Below are positions 1 to 7,607 of a stretch of DNA of 64,000 nt, in pieces. Positions within the stretch are counted from its first letter, which is position 1. Each line of letters opens with the position of its first letter. The position numbers and the translations under genes are program-made. The DNA comes from Bradyrhizobium nivariense (GTDB lineage Bacteria > Pseudomonadota > Alphaproteobacteria > Rhizobiales > Xanthobacteraceae): positions 122,730 to 186,729 of the forward strand of contig NZ_JARVWW010000016.1 in assembly GCF_029846715.1 (NCBI RefSeq), written 5' to 3'. Below the pieces are notes generated by a model. That model was not told where the DNA came from and made no database searches. It worked only from the letters and a program-made list of their open reading frames with translations.

Positions 1-96
1 GGCTTGCTCATGCTCCGCCGCGGTTTGGTGCTGGCCACAGGCACAGCCGGCTTGAAGCTTGCGATCGGGATCAAACGGATTGTCGAACGTAGACAT
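1..96 (-). CDS. CmpA/NrtA-type ABC transporter substrate-binding protein, N-terminus only
   Basis: The gene starts at 96 on the minus strand and runs off the left edge, so only 32 codons are visible. They read MSTFDNPFDPDRKLQAGCAC and continue with GQHQ, a Cys/His-containing leader like those of rhizobial CmpA/NrtA-family binding proteins for nitrate, bicarbonate or sulfonate-type substrates. An AGGAGG ribosome site lies at 101-106. A -24/-12 promoter sits at 129-144 and a large palindrome at 204-252, so a sigma-54 activator, very likely the divergent neighbour, should control it. The family call rests on the leader and the context only; the ligand is unknown. Confidence 0.5.
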   Translation of the reverse strand, partial: MSTFDNPFDPDRKLQAGCACGQHQTAAEHEQA

Positions 97-128
97 CGGA
101 CCTCCTGCGCCATTGCGAGGAGGAGTTA

Positions 129-144
129 CGCAAAGAGCATGCCA
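129..144 (-). promoter_or_regulatory. Sigma-54 (-24/-12) promoter for the left-edge transporter gene
   Basis: On the minus strand the sequence reads TGGCATGCTCTTTGCG, with GG and GC separated by exactly 10 bases as RpoN requires. The expected start of transcription is near 118, about 20 bases before the start codon at 96, leaving room for the AGGAGG site. The divergent gene encodes a sigma-54 activator. Confidence 0.75.
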
Positions 145-203
145 CCCCCTGAGGAGTGGCCAGTGCCTTGATGACGCAGCACTTTCGCTCGCGCTTGGCC
201 GTT

Positions 204-252
204 ACGAAAACTCGTGATAAACGAAATCTCGTAGTTCAATTACGAGATTTCG
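204..252. promoter_or_regulatory. Palindromic enhancer/operator candidate for the sigma-54 activator
   Basis: A perfect inverted repeat, CGAAATCTCGTA (222-233) and TACGAGATTTCG (241-252), has a 7-base spacer. An extra direct half-site, ACGAAAACTCGT, lies at 204-215. The array is 60-120 bases upstream of the -24/-12 promoter at 129-144, a normal distance for an activator site. It would lie inside the coding region if the activator began at 156, which argues for a later start. Confidence 0.7.
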
Positions 253-254
253 GA

Positions 255-2189
255 ATGGTCACGACGCCAATGCATGCCCTGGACGATATCGCCGAGGCCA
301 TCGATCCGCGCATCGCGGCCTTCGAATCCTCGGTCGAGGCAACGCTGCTGGTCGATCCCTATGGCGACCAGATCGTTGATGCCAATCCCGCCGCCTGCAC
401 CCTGCTTGGCTACGACCGTGCGCTGTTGCGGCAGACCAGGGCCAGCACGCTACACGCCGGCGAGCTTCCCGCGCTCACCGTGTTCACGCAAGCCGTGCTG
501 CACAAGGGCGCCTATTGGACCACGGCGCTCAACCCGCGCCATGCCACCGGGCAAAATCTCCGGCTCGAATATGCAGGCTGCGTCCTGCCCCATGACGGGC
601 GCACGCTGGTCCAGCTCACCCTCACCGATCTCGAAACCCGCCGCCGCCGCAATGTCGATGCCGCCGCCGAAGACCATATGCGCAGCGGCATCTCGACATG
701 GCAGCGAGTCGAGCGCGTGTTCCAGGACATCGAGCGCGAGAACCAGTTGATCCTGCGCGCCGCCGGCGAAGGCATCTATGGCGTCAATGCGGAGGGCAAG
801 ACCACCTTCGTGAACCCCGCCGCCGAGCGGATGCTGGGCTGGACCGCCGAGGAGCTGGTCGGCAAGGAAATCCATCCCATCGTGCACCACACCCACCATG
901 ATGGGCGGCACTATCACAACCATGACTGCCCGATTTACGCGGCGTTCCGCGACGGCGCGGTGCACCAGGTCGACGGCGAGGTGTTCTGGCGCAAGGACGG
1001 CTCGCCGGCCTGGGTCGAATACACCTCCACCCCGATCCGCGACCGCGGCGTGGTGGTCGGCGCGGTCGTCGTGTTTCGCGACGTCAGCCAGCGGCGCGAG
1101 GCCGACGAGAAGCTGCACGCCGCGCTCACCGAGGTCGATCGCCTGCGCGAGCGGCTCGAGCTCGAAAACGCCTACCTCCAGGAAGAAATCCGCATCGAGA
1201 CCAATCCGCGCGGCATCATCGGTGGAAGCGAGGCGATCCAGAAGACGCTGCGCCAGGTCAAGCTGGTGGCGCCGACCACCGCGGCGGTGATGATCACCGG
1301 GGAATCCGGCACCGGCAAGGAGCTGATCGCGCGCGCCATCCACGAGGATTCCACCCGCAGCGACCGGCCGCTGATCCGCGTCAACTGCGCCGCGATCCCG
1401 CGCGAACTGTTCGAGAGCGAGTTCTTCGGCCATGTCCGCGGCGCCTTCACCGGTGCGACGCGCGACCGCATCGGCCGGTTCGAGCTCGCCGACGGCGGCA
1501 CGCTGTTTCTGGATGAGGTCGGCGAAATCCCACTCGAATTGCAGGGTAAGCTGCTGCGCGTGCTCCAGGAAGGTAATTTCGAGCGGGTCGGCCAGGAACG
1601 CACGCGCGCGGTCGACGTCCGCGTCATCGCTGCGACCAATCGCGATTTGAAGCAGGAAGTGCAGCGCGGGCGTTTTCGCCAGGACCTCTATTTCCGCCTC
1701 AACGTATTCCCGATCGAGACGGTGCCGCTGCGCGAACGACGGGAGGACATTCCGCTGCTGGCCCAGCACTTCCTGACGCGCGAGAGCAAGGCGCTGAAGT
1801 CCAATCTGCGTCTGTCGGAGGGCGATGCGCGGCGGCTGGCTCGCTACGACTGGCCCGGCAATGTCCGCGAATTGCAGAACGTGATCGAGCGCGCCGCGAT
1901 CCTGTCGCAGAACGGCCGCTTGCGGATCGATCTGCCCGATCCCTCCGGCGCGCAAGCTCCGACCGGCGCGGCACGTCAGAAGGCCGATGCGAGGCCTTCG
2001 GTCATGACGTCATCAGAAATGCGCGAGCACGAGCGTGCCAACATTTTGGCCGCGCTCGAGGCCTGCACAGGGAAAGTGTTCGGTCCCGGCGGCGCGGCCG
2101 AAATACTCGACATCAAGCCGACCACGCTGGCATCGCGGATCAAGGCGCTCGGGATTGTGCCCCGTCCGCGTGCCGGCATGAACGGTTAG
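255..2189 (+). CDS. PAS-domain sigma-54-dependent transcriptional activator (Fis family)
   Basis: This is an enhancer-binding protein of about 645 residues. It has two PAS-like sensor regions (roughly residues 20-140 and 165-290), a short coiled linker, and a sigma-54 AAA+ domain. The AAA+ domain has Walker A GESGTGKE, the sigma-54 contact motif GAFTGA, the Walker B region GGTLFLDEVGEIP, and an arginine-finger region FRQDLYFRLNVFPI. A Fis-type helix-turn-helix closes the protein (AAEILDIKPTTLASRIKALG). The reading frame is open from a GTG at 156, but that start would place a 12-bp-arm palindrome inside the gene, so I prefer the ATG at 255 (or 274). It probably activates the divergent transporter and the sigma-54-type operon at 2238-4877. 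The PAS ligand is unknown. Confidence 0.85.
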   Translation: MVTTPMHALDDIAEAIDPRIAAFESSVEATLLVDPYGDQIVDANPAACTLLGYDRALLRQTRASTLHAGELPALTVFTQAVLHKGAYWTTALNPRHATGQNLRLEYAGCVLPHDGRTLVQLTLTDLETRRRRNVDAAAEDHMRSGISTWQRVERVFQDIERENQLILRAAGEGIYGVNAEGKTTFVNPAAERMLGWTAEELVGKEIHPIVHHTHHDGRHYHNHDCPIYAAFRDGAVHQVDGEVFWRKDGSPAWVEYTSTPIRDRGVVVGAVVVFRDVSQRREADEKLHAALTEVDRLRERLELENAYLQEEIRIETNPRGIIGGSEAIQKTLRQVKLVAPTTAAVMITGESGTGKELIARAIHEDSTRSDRPLIRVNCAAIPRELFESEFFGHVRGAFTGATRDRIGRFELADGGTLFLDEVGEIPLELQGKLLRVLQEGNFERVGQERTRAVDVRVIAATNRDLKQEVQRGRFRQDLYFRLNVFPIETVPLRERREDIPLLAQHFLTRESKALKSNLRLSEGDARRLARYDWPGNVRELQNVIERAAILSQNGRLRIDLPDPSGAQAPTGAARQKADARPSVMTSSEMREHERANILAALEACTGKVFGPGGAAEILDIKPTTLASRIKALGIVPRPRAGMNG

Positions 2190-2237
2190 CGCCGATCGGA
2201 GCCTGATCCACCGGATCAGACTCCGACGCACGGCATC

Positions 2238-3116
2238 TCACGCCGCCTTGGTCGTGACCTCCGATGCGATCGGCAATCCCTGCTCGATCGGCAGCGACGG
2301 ATCGCGCGACCATTCGTTCCAGGAGCCGAAATACATCCGCACGTCCTTCACGCCGGCGTTCTTGAGCGCCAGAAACGTGTTCGAGGCCCGCGCGCCCTTG
2401 AAGCAGTAGAGATAGACCGGCGTGGTCGGCGAGATGCCGACAGTGGCGCATTCCGCCAGAATCTCGTCCTTGGACTTGAAGCGCGGTCCCTCGGCGGTGG
2501 GCTTCATCATGCGATACCATTCCAGCCACACCGCGCCGGGGATGCGGCCCTTGCGCGGGCAGAAATCCTTGCCGTAGGGCGACGAGCTGTCGCCGATCCA
2601 CTCGTCAACGTCGCGCACGTCGAGAATGGCGACGCCCGGCTTGCCGACCGCGCCGAGCATGGTCTTGGCATCGATCAGGATCTCGCCCGCTTCAGGCACG
2701 ATCGCGAACGACGCCTTCGCCGGCGCTGGCACATCCTTGGTCACCGGAAGACCCGCAGCCGCCCAGGCATCGAAGCCGCCATGCAGCACCTTCACCTTGG
2801 GATAGCCGAGCATGGCGAGCAGGTAGTAGCCGCGGCAGGACTGGCCGAAGCCGGAGTTCATCGACTGCTCGTAGATCACGGCCGTCTCCTTGCCGGAGAG
2901 GCCGGCGCCGCCAAAGGCGTCGGCGAACTTCGTCTTCAGCTCGGCGATGCCTTCCGGCGTCGAAGTCGCAAGAAACGTGAATATCTCATGCACGTTCACG
3001 GCGTTGGGAAGGTGCCCGGCGCCATAGGCGTCGGGGTTGCGGGTGTCGATCACGACACAGGGCTCGGTCTTCAAGAGATCGGCAAGTTCGCTGGCAGAGA
3101 TCAGAACGTCCGTCAT
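2238..3116 (-). CDS. Two-domain rhodanese sulfurtransferase
   Basis: The 292-residue protein has two rhodanese repeats, as in thiosulfate and 3-mercaptopyruvate sulfurtransferases. The N-terminal domain (about 1-125) has the CVVIDTRNPDAYGAGHLP signature. The C-terminal domain carries the catalytic loop YCFKGARAS, whose cysteine accepts the sulfane sulfur. The open frame extends upstream to 3302, but ATG 3116 has a GGAGAGG site, and the extension overlaps the preceding gene and looks non-coding. It is third in an osmC / acyl-CoA-dehydrogenase-like / rhodanese set, 65 bases after the second gene. The context suggests handling of sulfur released from an organosulfur substrate; that role is inference. 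Confidence 0.85.
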   Translation of the reverse strand: MTDVLISASELADLLKTEPCVVIDTRNPDAYGAGHLPNAVNVHEIFTFLATSTPEGIAELKTKFADAFGGAGLSGKETAVIYEQSMNSGFGQSCRGYYLLAMLGYPKVKVLHGGFDAWAAAGLPVTKDVPAPAKASFAIVPEAGEILIDAKTMLGAVGKPGVAILDVRDVDEWIGDSSSPYGKDFCPRKGRIPGAVWLEWYRMMKPTAEGPRFKSKDEILAECATVGISPTTPVYLYCFKGARASNTFLALKNAGVKDVRMYFGSWNEWSRDPSLPIEQGLPIASEVTTKAA

Positions 3117-3181
3117 TGGCAGCCTCTCCGTTGAGGTTAGGTGGTGGACTTGGGCGGTGGACTTGGGTGGACTCGTGAAAA

Positions 3182-4294
3182 TCAGGAATCGGCAAGCATC
3201 TTGCGCAACTGCTTGGTGGCCGGCGTGACGATCGCGACGAAATAGGCCTCGCGCAGGCGCCGCTGCGCGCGGTGGGTCTTGAGGTAGCCGCGCGCGCCAC
3301 AATGCAGCATCGCCGCATGCGCCGCCGCGACGCTGGCCTCGCCGGCACGAAGCCTGAGCGCGATCACCTTGCGCCAGTAGGTCTCCTCTTCATTGTAGGG
3401 ATCGCGCGCCAGCGCCATGGTCTCGGTCTCGAGCTCGTCGGCGAGATCGCGGAAGTGCACCGGCTGTTGCGGCAGGTAGCGGTTGATATGGCCGAGGGGA
3501 TTATCGACCTCGTCCATGATGTTGATGCAGTCTTTGATGAGCCCGAGCGCCATGCCGGCCTGGAGCAGGATAAAGCCGGCGCGGATCTTCTTGACGAAGG
3601 GACCGGCGGGATCGGCCAGGATCAGCTCATCCGGCACGAAGGCATCGCGGAACTGCACGCCATAGGTGCCGGTGCCGTCCATCGCGAGGAACGGCTTGCA
3701 TGGCGTCAGCGTGATCGCGGGATCGGAGCAGTCGGCCAGGAACATCACATTGCCCTGATCGTCCTCGCGCTCAAAGATGGTGCCGAAATAATGGCCGGGG
3801 CCGAGATTGGAGACCCAGGGCAGCGCGCCGCGCACGATGTAGCCGCCTTCGACCTTGCGCCCCTTCAATTTCAGCTTTTCGATGCCGAAAAAGCTCTTCA
3901 TCGGGTTGGAGAGCCCGGTGCCGCCGAGCACGCGGCCGGTCGAGAACGCATCGCCAAAGCGCTTTGCGAGCTTCATGTTGGTCGAGTTGGCGGCGTACCA
4001 GACCAGCGTGTTCTGGCACCACGCCATGAAGGCGGTGCCGCCGCAGACCTCGCCGATTGCCGCCATCGCCTGGATGGCACAGCGCAGATCAGCGGGCCCT
4101 TCGTGCGGCATGTGACTGCCCCAGGCGCCGACCGCGCCGAACTTGCGCAGCACCTCGGCCGGATAGATGGTGCCGGCATCGATGCCGGCGGCGAGCGGCG
4201 CGAGCTGCTCCCGCGCGATCCGCGCCACCTCTCCTGCAATGGATGGTGCGGGCTGATCTGAAGCTTCGAGCTGCGATAAAGCCAGTGAACCCAT
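3182..4294 (-). CDS. Acyl-CoA dehydrogenase-family flavoprotein
   Basis: The 370-residue protein has the acyl-CoA dehydrogenase fold in order: a helical N-domain, a middle beta-domain (GGTGLSNPMK ... PWVSNLGPG, residues about 125-200) and a C-terminal helical bundle. Relatives act either as true dehydrogenases or as flavin-dependent monooxygenases of the DszC/SfnC type, which release sulfur from organosulfur compounds. Location between osmC and rhodanese genes favours a sulfur role but does not settle it. ATG 4294 has a GGGAG site 4 bases away; an in-frame GTG at 4309 is less likely. It begins 37 bases after osmC in the same direction. Confidence 0.75.
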   Translation of the reverse strand: MGSLALSQLEASDQPAPSIAGEVARIAREQLAPLAAGIDAGTIYPAEVLRKFGAVGAWGSHMPHEGPADLRCAIQAMAAIGEVCGGTAFMAWCQNTLVWYAANSTNMKLAKRFGDAFSTGRVLGGTGLSNPMKSFFGIEKLKLKGRKVEGGYIVRGALPWVSNLGPGHYFGTIFEREDDQGNVMFLADCSDPAITLTPCKPFLAMDGTGTYGVQFRDAFVPDELILADPAGPFVKKIRAGFILLQAGMALGLIKDCINIMDEVDNPLGHINRYLPQQPVHFRDLADELETETMALARDPYNEEETYWRKVIALRLRAGEASVAAAHAAMLHCGARGYLKTHRAQRRLREAYFVAIVTPATKQLRKMLADS

Positions 4295-4331
4295 GATCGT
4301 CTCCCGCACCTGATGTCCTGTTGCCGTCAGC

Positions 4332-4874
4332 TCAGATGCCGACCTCGAGATTGACCGGGCGGGTGAAGGTGTTGGCGACGGGCGACCATTGCTTCACATG
4401 GGCAACCAGCGCGTTGATTTCGTCCTGCGAGACGCCTTCGCACGCCATGTCGACCTTGACGCGCACATCCGTAAATCCAACGGGCTTGTCGGAGACGTCG
4501 CCGGTGCCCCAGACCGCGGTGATGTTGAGATCGCCCTCGAGCTCGAGCTCGAGCTTGTTGACGATCCAGCCGCGATGCACGGCGTTGGCGTGCAGGCCGA
4601 CCGCGAGGCAGGAGCCGAGCGCGGCGAGCGAGGCTTCAGACGGATTGGGCGCGGTGTCGTCGCCGAGCAGACCCGGCGGCTCGTCGACGATGTAGGGTGG
4701 CAAATTGCGGATGTAGTTGGCGTGGCGGAATTTTCCTTCCGCGACCGTCTTGCACTTCAAGGTCTTGATGACCTTCGGATTGGCCTTGCCGTTGGCGATC
4801 AGTTGCTCGAGGCCATTCTTGTCGATGGGCGCGAGGCAACCCGTCAGCACTGTCTTCTGAACGACGGCAGTCAT
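4332..4874 (-). CDS. OsmC/Ohr-family protein
   Basis: This 180-residue OsmC-like thiol protein has two cysteines in the usual places (ALGSCLAVGLHANA and VDMACEG), the redox pair that reduces hydroperoxides in the family. The open frame continues upstream to 4934, but the GGGAG ribosome site at 4881-4885 fits ATG 4874 (or 4877). It is the first gene of the minus-strand operon and has a -24/-12 promoter at 4930-4945. OsmC proteins in sulfur operons may also act on persulfides or thiol adducts; which applies here is unknown. Confidence 0.82.
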   Translation of the reverse strand: MTAVVQKTVLTGCLAPIDKNGLEQLIANGKANPKVIKTLKCKTVAEGKFRHANYIRNLPPYIVDEPPGLLGDDTAPNPSEASLAALGSCLAVGLHANAVHRGWIVNKLELELEGDLNITAVWGTGDVSDKPVGFTDVRVKVDMACEGVSQDEINALVAHVKQWSPVANTFTRPVNLEVGI

Positions 4875-4910
4875 CATTTTCTCCCTGGCAGAAGTGGAAA
4901 TCGGCAGGAT

Positions 4911-4920
4911 ACCGAACGGT
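4911..4920. promoter_or_regulatory. Short palindrome, possible repressor operator
   Basis: ACCG-AA-CGGT lies at the predicted start of transcription of the osmC operon (minus strand). It has the form of a small TetR-family operator, and a TetR gene starts divergently at 5138. There is no second copy nearby, so confidence is limited. Confidence 0.4.
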
Positions 4921-4929
4921 CTGTTTCCT

Positions 4930-4945
4930 TGCATGGAGCGTGCCA
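4930..4945 (-). promoter_or_regulatory. Sigma-54 (-24/-12) promoter of the osmC operon
   Basis: The minus strand reads TGGCACGCTCCATGCA. The -24 block TGGCACG is a perfect consensus and the GG-to-GC spacing is 10. Transcription would begin near 4919, about 40 bases before the osmC start. The predicted activator is the protein encoded at 255-2189. Confidence 0.78.
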
Positions 4946-5100
4946 GACCGGGCCAAAAACAAAACGCGAAGCATTGGAGCCGCTTAGGGGGACTGCCTGC
5001 GGATTGATCAGCGGCCCCTTGCTCAAAGGCGATGCAGATGGGCTTTCGCTTGCGAATCTTTTCAGCGCAGAACAGTTGCGGCTTGCTGATGCGGTGCGGC

Positions 5101-5134
5101 TGAGATTAAGTTGGGACTTGAGATTAAGTTGGGA
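5101..5134. repeat. Tandem direct repeat before the TetR gene
   Basis: TGAGATTAAGTTGGGA occurs twice (5101-5116 and 5119-5134) with an 18-bp period, immediately before the ATG at 5138. The 18-bp period puts both copies on nearly the same side of the helix; this may be an operator or a recent slippage duplication. Confidence 0.7.
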
Positions 5135-5137
5135 TTC

Positions 5138-5812
5138 ATGGCCAAATCCTCGAACAAGTCCTCCTTGAACAAGTCGTCGAAGAAGAATTCCAATTCGCCG
5201 CATGCCGGTGCGGGTGACGACGAGTCCGCGCGCGGGCGCCTGCTCAACGCCGCGACACACCTGTTCTGCAAGAACGGAATCAACGCGACCGGCATCGATG
5301 CGATCATCGAGGAAGCCGGCACCGCGAAGACCACGCTTTACAAATTATTCGGCTCCAAGACCAATCTCGTCAACGCGGTGCTGGAGAGCGAAGGCAAGCA
5401 GTGGCGCGAATGGTTGATCGGCGCCATGGAAGAAGGCGGCGGCGACGCGCAGACGAAGCTCACGCGTATATTCCCGGCGCTGAAAAGCTGGTTTGCCGAA
5501 GAGCGCTTCTACGGCTGCCCCTTCATCAACGCGGTCGGCGAGCATGACAAGGACGCCAAGCAATTCCGCAGCATCGCGATGAAGCACAAGAAGATCGTGC
5601 TCGGCCATATCGAGAAGCTCGCCGGTGAGCTCGGATCGAACGAGCCCGTCGTGCTCGCGCACCAGCTCGGGCTGTTGATCGACGGTGCGATCGTCGCCGC
5701 GATGGTCTCGCGCGATCCGGGCGTGGCGGATACCGCGGCGCTCACGGCAGGTCCCCTGCTCAGCCAGTGGAAGGCGAAGAGGAAGCGCACTGAACAGCTC
5801 GTGGCGGTGTGA
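5138..5812 (+). CDS. TetR-family transcriptional regulator
   Basis: The 224-residue protein has a Ser/Asn/Lys-rich tail (first 25 residues) and then a classical TetR DNA-binding domain (ARGRLLNAATHLFCKNGINA ... IIEEAGTAKTTLYKLFGSK). A helical ligand domain with a TetR_C-like VLESEGKQWREWL region follows. The frame is open from a TTG at 5111, but that lies inside a direct repeat, so ATG 5138 is preferred. It is divergent from the osmC operon with the regulatory region between them, so it likely regulates that operon, itself, or both. The ligand is unknown. Confidence 0.85.
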   Translation: MAKSSNKSSLNKSSKKNSNSPHAGAGDDESARGRLLNAATHLFCKNGINATGIDAIIEEAGTAKTTLYKLFGSKTNLVNAVLESEGKQWREWLIGAMEEGGGDAQTKLTRIFPALKSWFAEERFYGCPFINAVGEHDKDAKQFRSIAMKHKKIVLGHIEKLAGELGSNEPVVLAHQLGLLIDGAIVAAMVSRDPGVADTAALTAGPLLSQWKAKRKRTEQLVAV

Positions 5813-5864
5813 TCGCGCCCATCTCGTAGCCCTCACGAGCGCAGCGACATGCGGGACGACCGAC

Positions 5865-5890
5865 CCCGGATGTCGCTTCGCTCATCCGGG
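5865..5890. repeat. REP-like stem-loop
   Basis: CCCGGATG (5865-5872) and CATCCGGG (5883-5890) flank a TCGCTTCGCT loop. This is a common form of Bradyrhizobium palindromic repeat. It lies between the convergent TetR and BTAD-hydrolase genes and may double as a terminator. Confidence 0.65.
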
Positions 5891-7459
5891 CTACAGCGCT
5901 CGCAGCCGCTCGCGCGGCAACGCATCAATGAACCGCCTGATCGCCTCGAACACCGGCTGCTGATCGCCGGCGAAGAACCAATGATCACGGCCGTCGAGCT
6001 CGACGAACTCCGCACCACGGATCCGGCTCGCCACATCGCGGCCGGCCGCGATCCGTACGGCTTTGTCGTCCCGACGATGCAGTACCAATGTCGGCATGGC
6101 AATTTGCGGCAAAAGGTCCCGCACATCGGCATCACGAAACGCCTCGAGCACGGCAGAGATGCCGCCCGGACTGGAGGCCGCGCGCAGCAGCCCCGCCCAC
6201 CAGGCGCGCGCCTGGGGATCGCCGGCAAGGCTCGGCGCGAAGGTTTCGATCCCCACAGGACCTCCCCATTGCGCGATGAGATGCTTGCTCCAGGCGTCGT
6301 ACTGGCTGGCGCGCAACGCGTGCGGATAGTCCTGCGACCAGCAGCCCTTGGCCAATGCGCCGAACAGAATGAGCCCGGCCACGAGACGCGGCTCATCGGC
6401 CGCAAATTTGATGCAGGCCGGCCCGCATTCGGAGGCGCCAAACAGCACGACATGGCGCGCATCCGCCGCCCGCAGCACGGTGCCGATATCCTCCGCAGTG
6501 ACGTCGATACCCGGCGCCGATCCAACCCGGTCGGACAGCCCGATGCCACGACGATCGAACACGATGAGCCGCCCCAACTTCATCAGTGAGGCCAGAAACG
6601 TCCGGCTCGCGGGATGCTCCCAGGCGCGCTCCACATGCGACACGAAGCCGGGCATGACCAAAATATCGAGCGGACCGCTTCCGTAGGTCTGATATGCCAG
6701 ATGCACACCGGCGCCCTTGACGTAGCGCGTCGTCGGAACGGCGGCGAGCGACGAAGCCGCGCCGGGGTCCATGAGCACCTCGGTCTCGGCCTCCGGCGCG
6801 ACGCCAAGCTCGTCGCGCAACCGCTGCGTCAGGGCCGCGTGGTGGCGTTCTGCCGCGCTCCGGTCGCCGGCCAGCAAAAGGCTGCGCAGCAGATGCCGGC
6901 CATACACCTCACTCAACGGATCGAGCTCGACCAGGCGCCCCGCATGCACTGTGGCGGCAAAATGGTCGCCGGCGGCATTCTTGTCCTGCACGAGACGCTC
7001 CAGCGCGTGCATCAGCCGTCCCCGCAGCGCCTCGCGGCGGAAGAACGCCCAGTCGTCGAATTCGGGGCAATCGTCCAGAGCGAAGCCCGCCAGGAAGTCA
7101 CCCCGATACATCAGGCAGGCTTCCTCGAAGGCGCCGCCGTTGCAGGCGCTCTCGAACTGATGCGTGTCGACCTTCAACTCGACCGCCGGAGACCATCGCA
7201 CGCTGCTGCGGTCGGTCTCGAAAACCGGCTGGCCGAGCGTCAGCTCGATGCGATGAAGCAGCCGCCGCAATCGCGCACGGCCGGTCTCGGGCGACGTCTC
7301 GGGCCACAGCAGCGTGGCAATGACGTCCCGCGCGACGGCGCCCTTGGCCTCGGCGAGATAGATCAGCAGCGCAAGACCCTTGCGCAGGTTCAGCTTGATC
7401 GTGCGGTTGTCGGCATGGACCTCAGGGAACCCGAACGCTCCTAGCAAAAAGGCCGTCAT
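5891..7459 (-). CDS. BTAD/SARP-like regulatory domain fused to an alpha/beta hydrolase
   Basis: The 522-residue protein has a winged-helix domain (about 1-95, LNLRKGLALLIYLAEAKGAV) and a bacterial transcriptional-activation (BTAD) tetratricopeptide region (about 95-235). An alpha/beta-hydrolase domain (about 245-520) completes it. The hydrolase nucleophile elbow reads GASECG, so it is G-x-S-x-C instead of G-x-S-x-G; a candidate Asp (HRRDDKAV) and His (DGRDHWFF) follow. It may be a regulator that senses a small ligand through a hydrolase fold; catalysis is uncertain. It is divergent from mddA with an 18-bp palindrome between. Confidence 0.8.
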   Translation of the reverse strand: MTAFLLGAFGFPEVHADNRTIKLNLRKGLALLIYLAEAKGAVARDVIATLLWPETSPETGRARLRRLLHRIELTLGQPVFETDRSSVRWSPAVELKVDTHQFESACNGGAFEEACLMYRGDFLAGFALDDCPEFDDWAFFRREALRGRLMHALERLVQDKNAAGDHFAATVHAGRLVELDPLSEVYGRHLLRSLLLAGDRSAAERHHAALTQRLRDELGVAPEAETEVLMDPGAASSLAAVPTTRYVKGAGVHLAYQTYGSGPLDILVMPGFVSHVERAWEHPASRTFLASLMKLGRLIVFDRRGIGLSDRVGSAPGIDVTAEDIGTVLRAADARHVVLFGASECGPACIKFAADEPRLVAGLILFGALAKGCWSQDYPHALRASQYDAWSKHLIAQWGGPVGIETFAPSLAGDPQARAWWAGLLRAASSPGGISAVLEAFRDADVRDLLPQIAMPTLVLHRRDDKAVRIAAGRDVASRIRGAEFVELDGRDHWFFAGDQQPVFEAIRRFIDALPRERLRAL

Positions 7460-7481
7460 GGAGATCCTCTCTCCCCTCGCG

Positions 7482-7499
7482 GCGTCCCCCGGGGGACGC
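7482..7499. promoter_or_regulatory. Perfect 18-bp palindrome between divergent genes
   Basis: GCGTCCCCCGGGGGACGC is a perfect palindrome 23 bases before the start of the BTAD-hydrolase and 109 before mddA. A further half-site GGGGACG follows at 7503-7509. It is a plausible operator for the BTAD protein. Confidence 0.6.
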
Positions 7500-7607
7500 G
7501 CAGGGGACGGTCCAGCAGTAGCAGTCGGGCAGATCGAGCCCGCTCGCCGGCGAGCAATTCAGGCTCCTGCATGCGGCACCTCTGCCGCCGGCACAATAGG
7601 AAAAAAC

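Noticed and set aside
450..1955. A 501-codon minus-strand frame opposite the sigma-54 activator
   Set aside because: It lies within the well-supported AAA+ gene and has no ribosome site.
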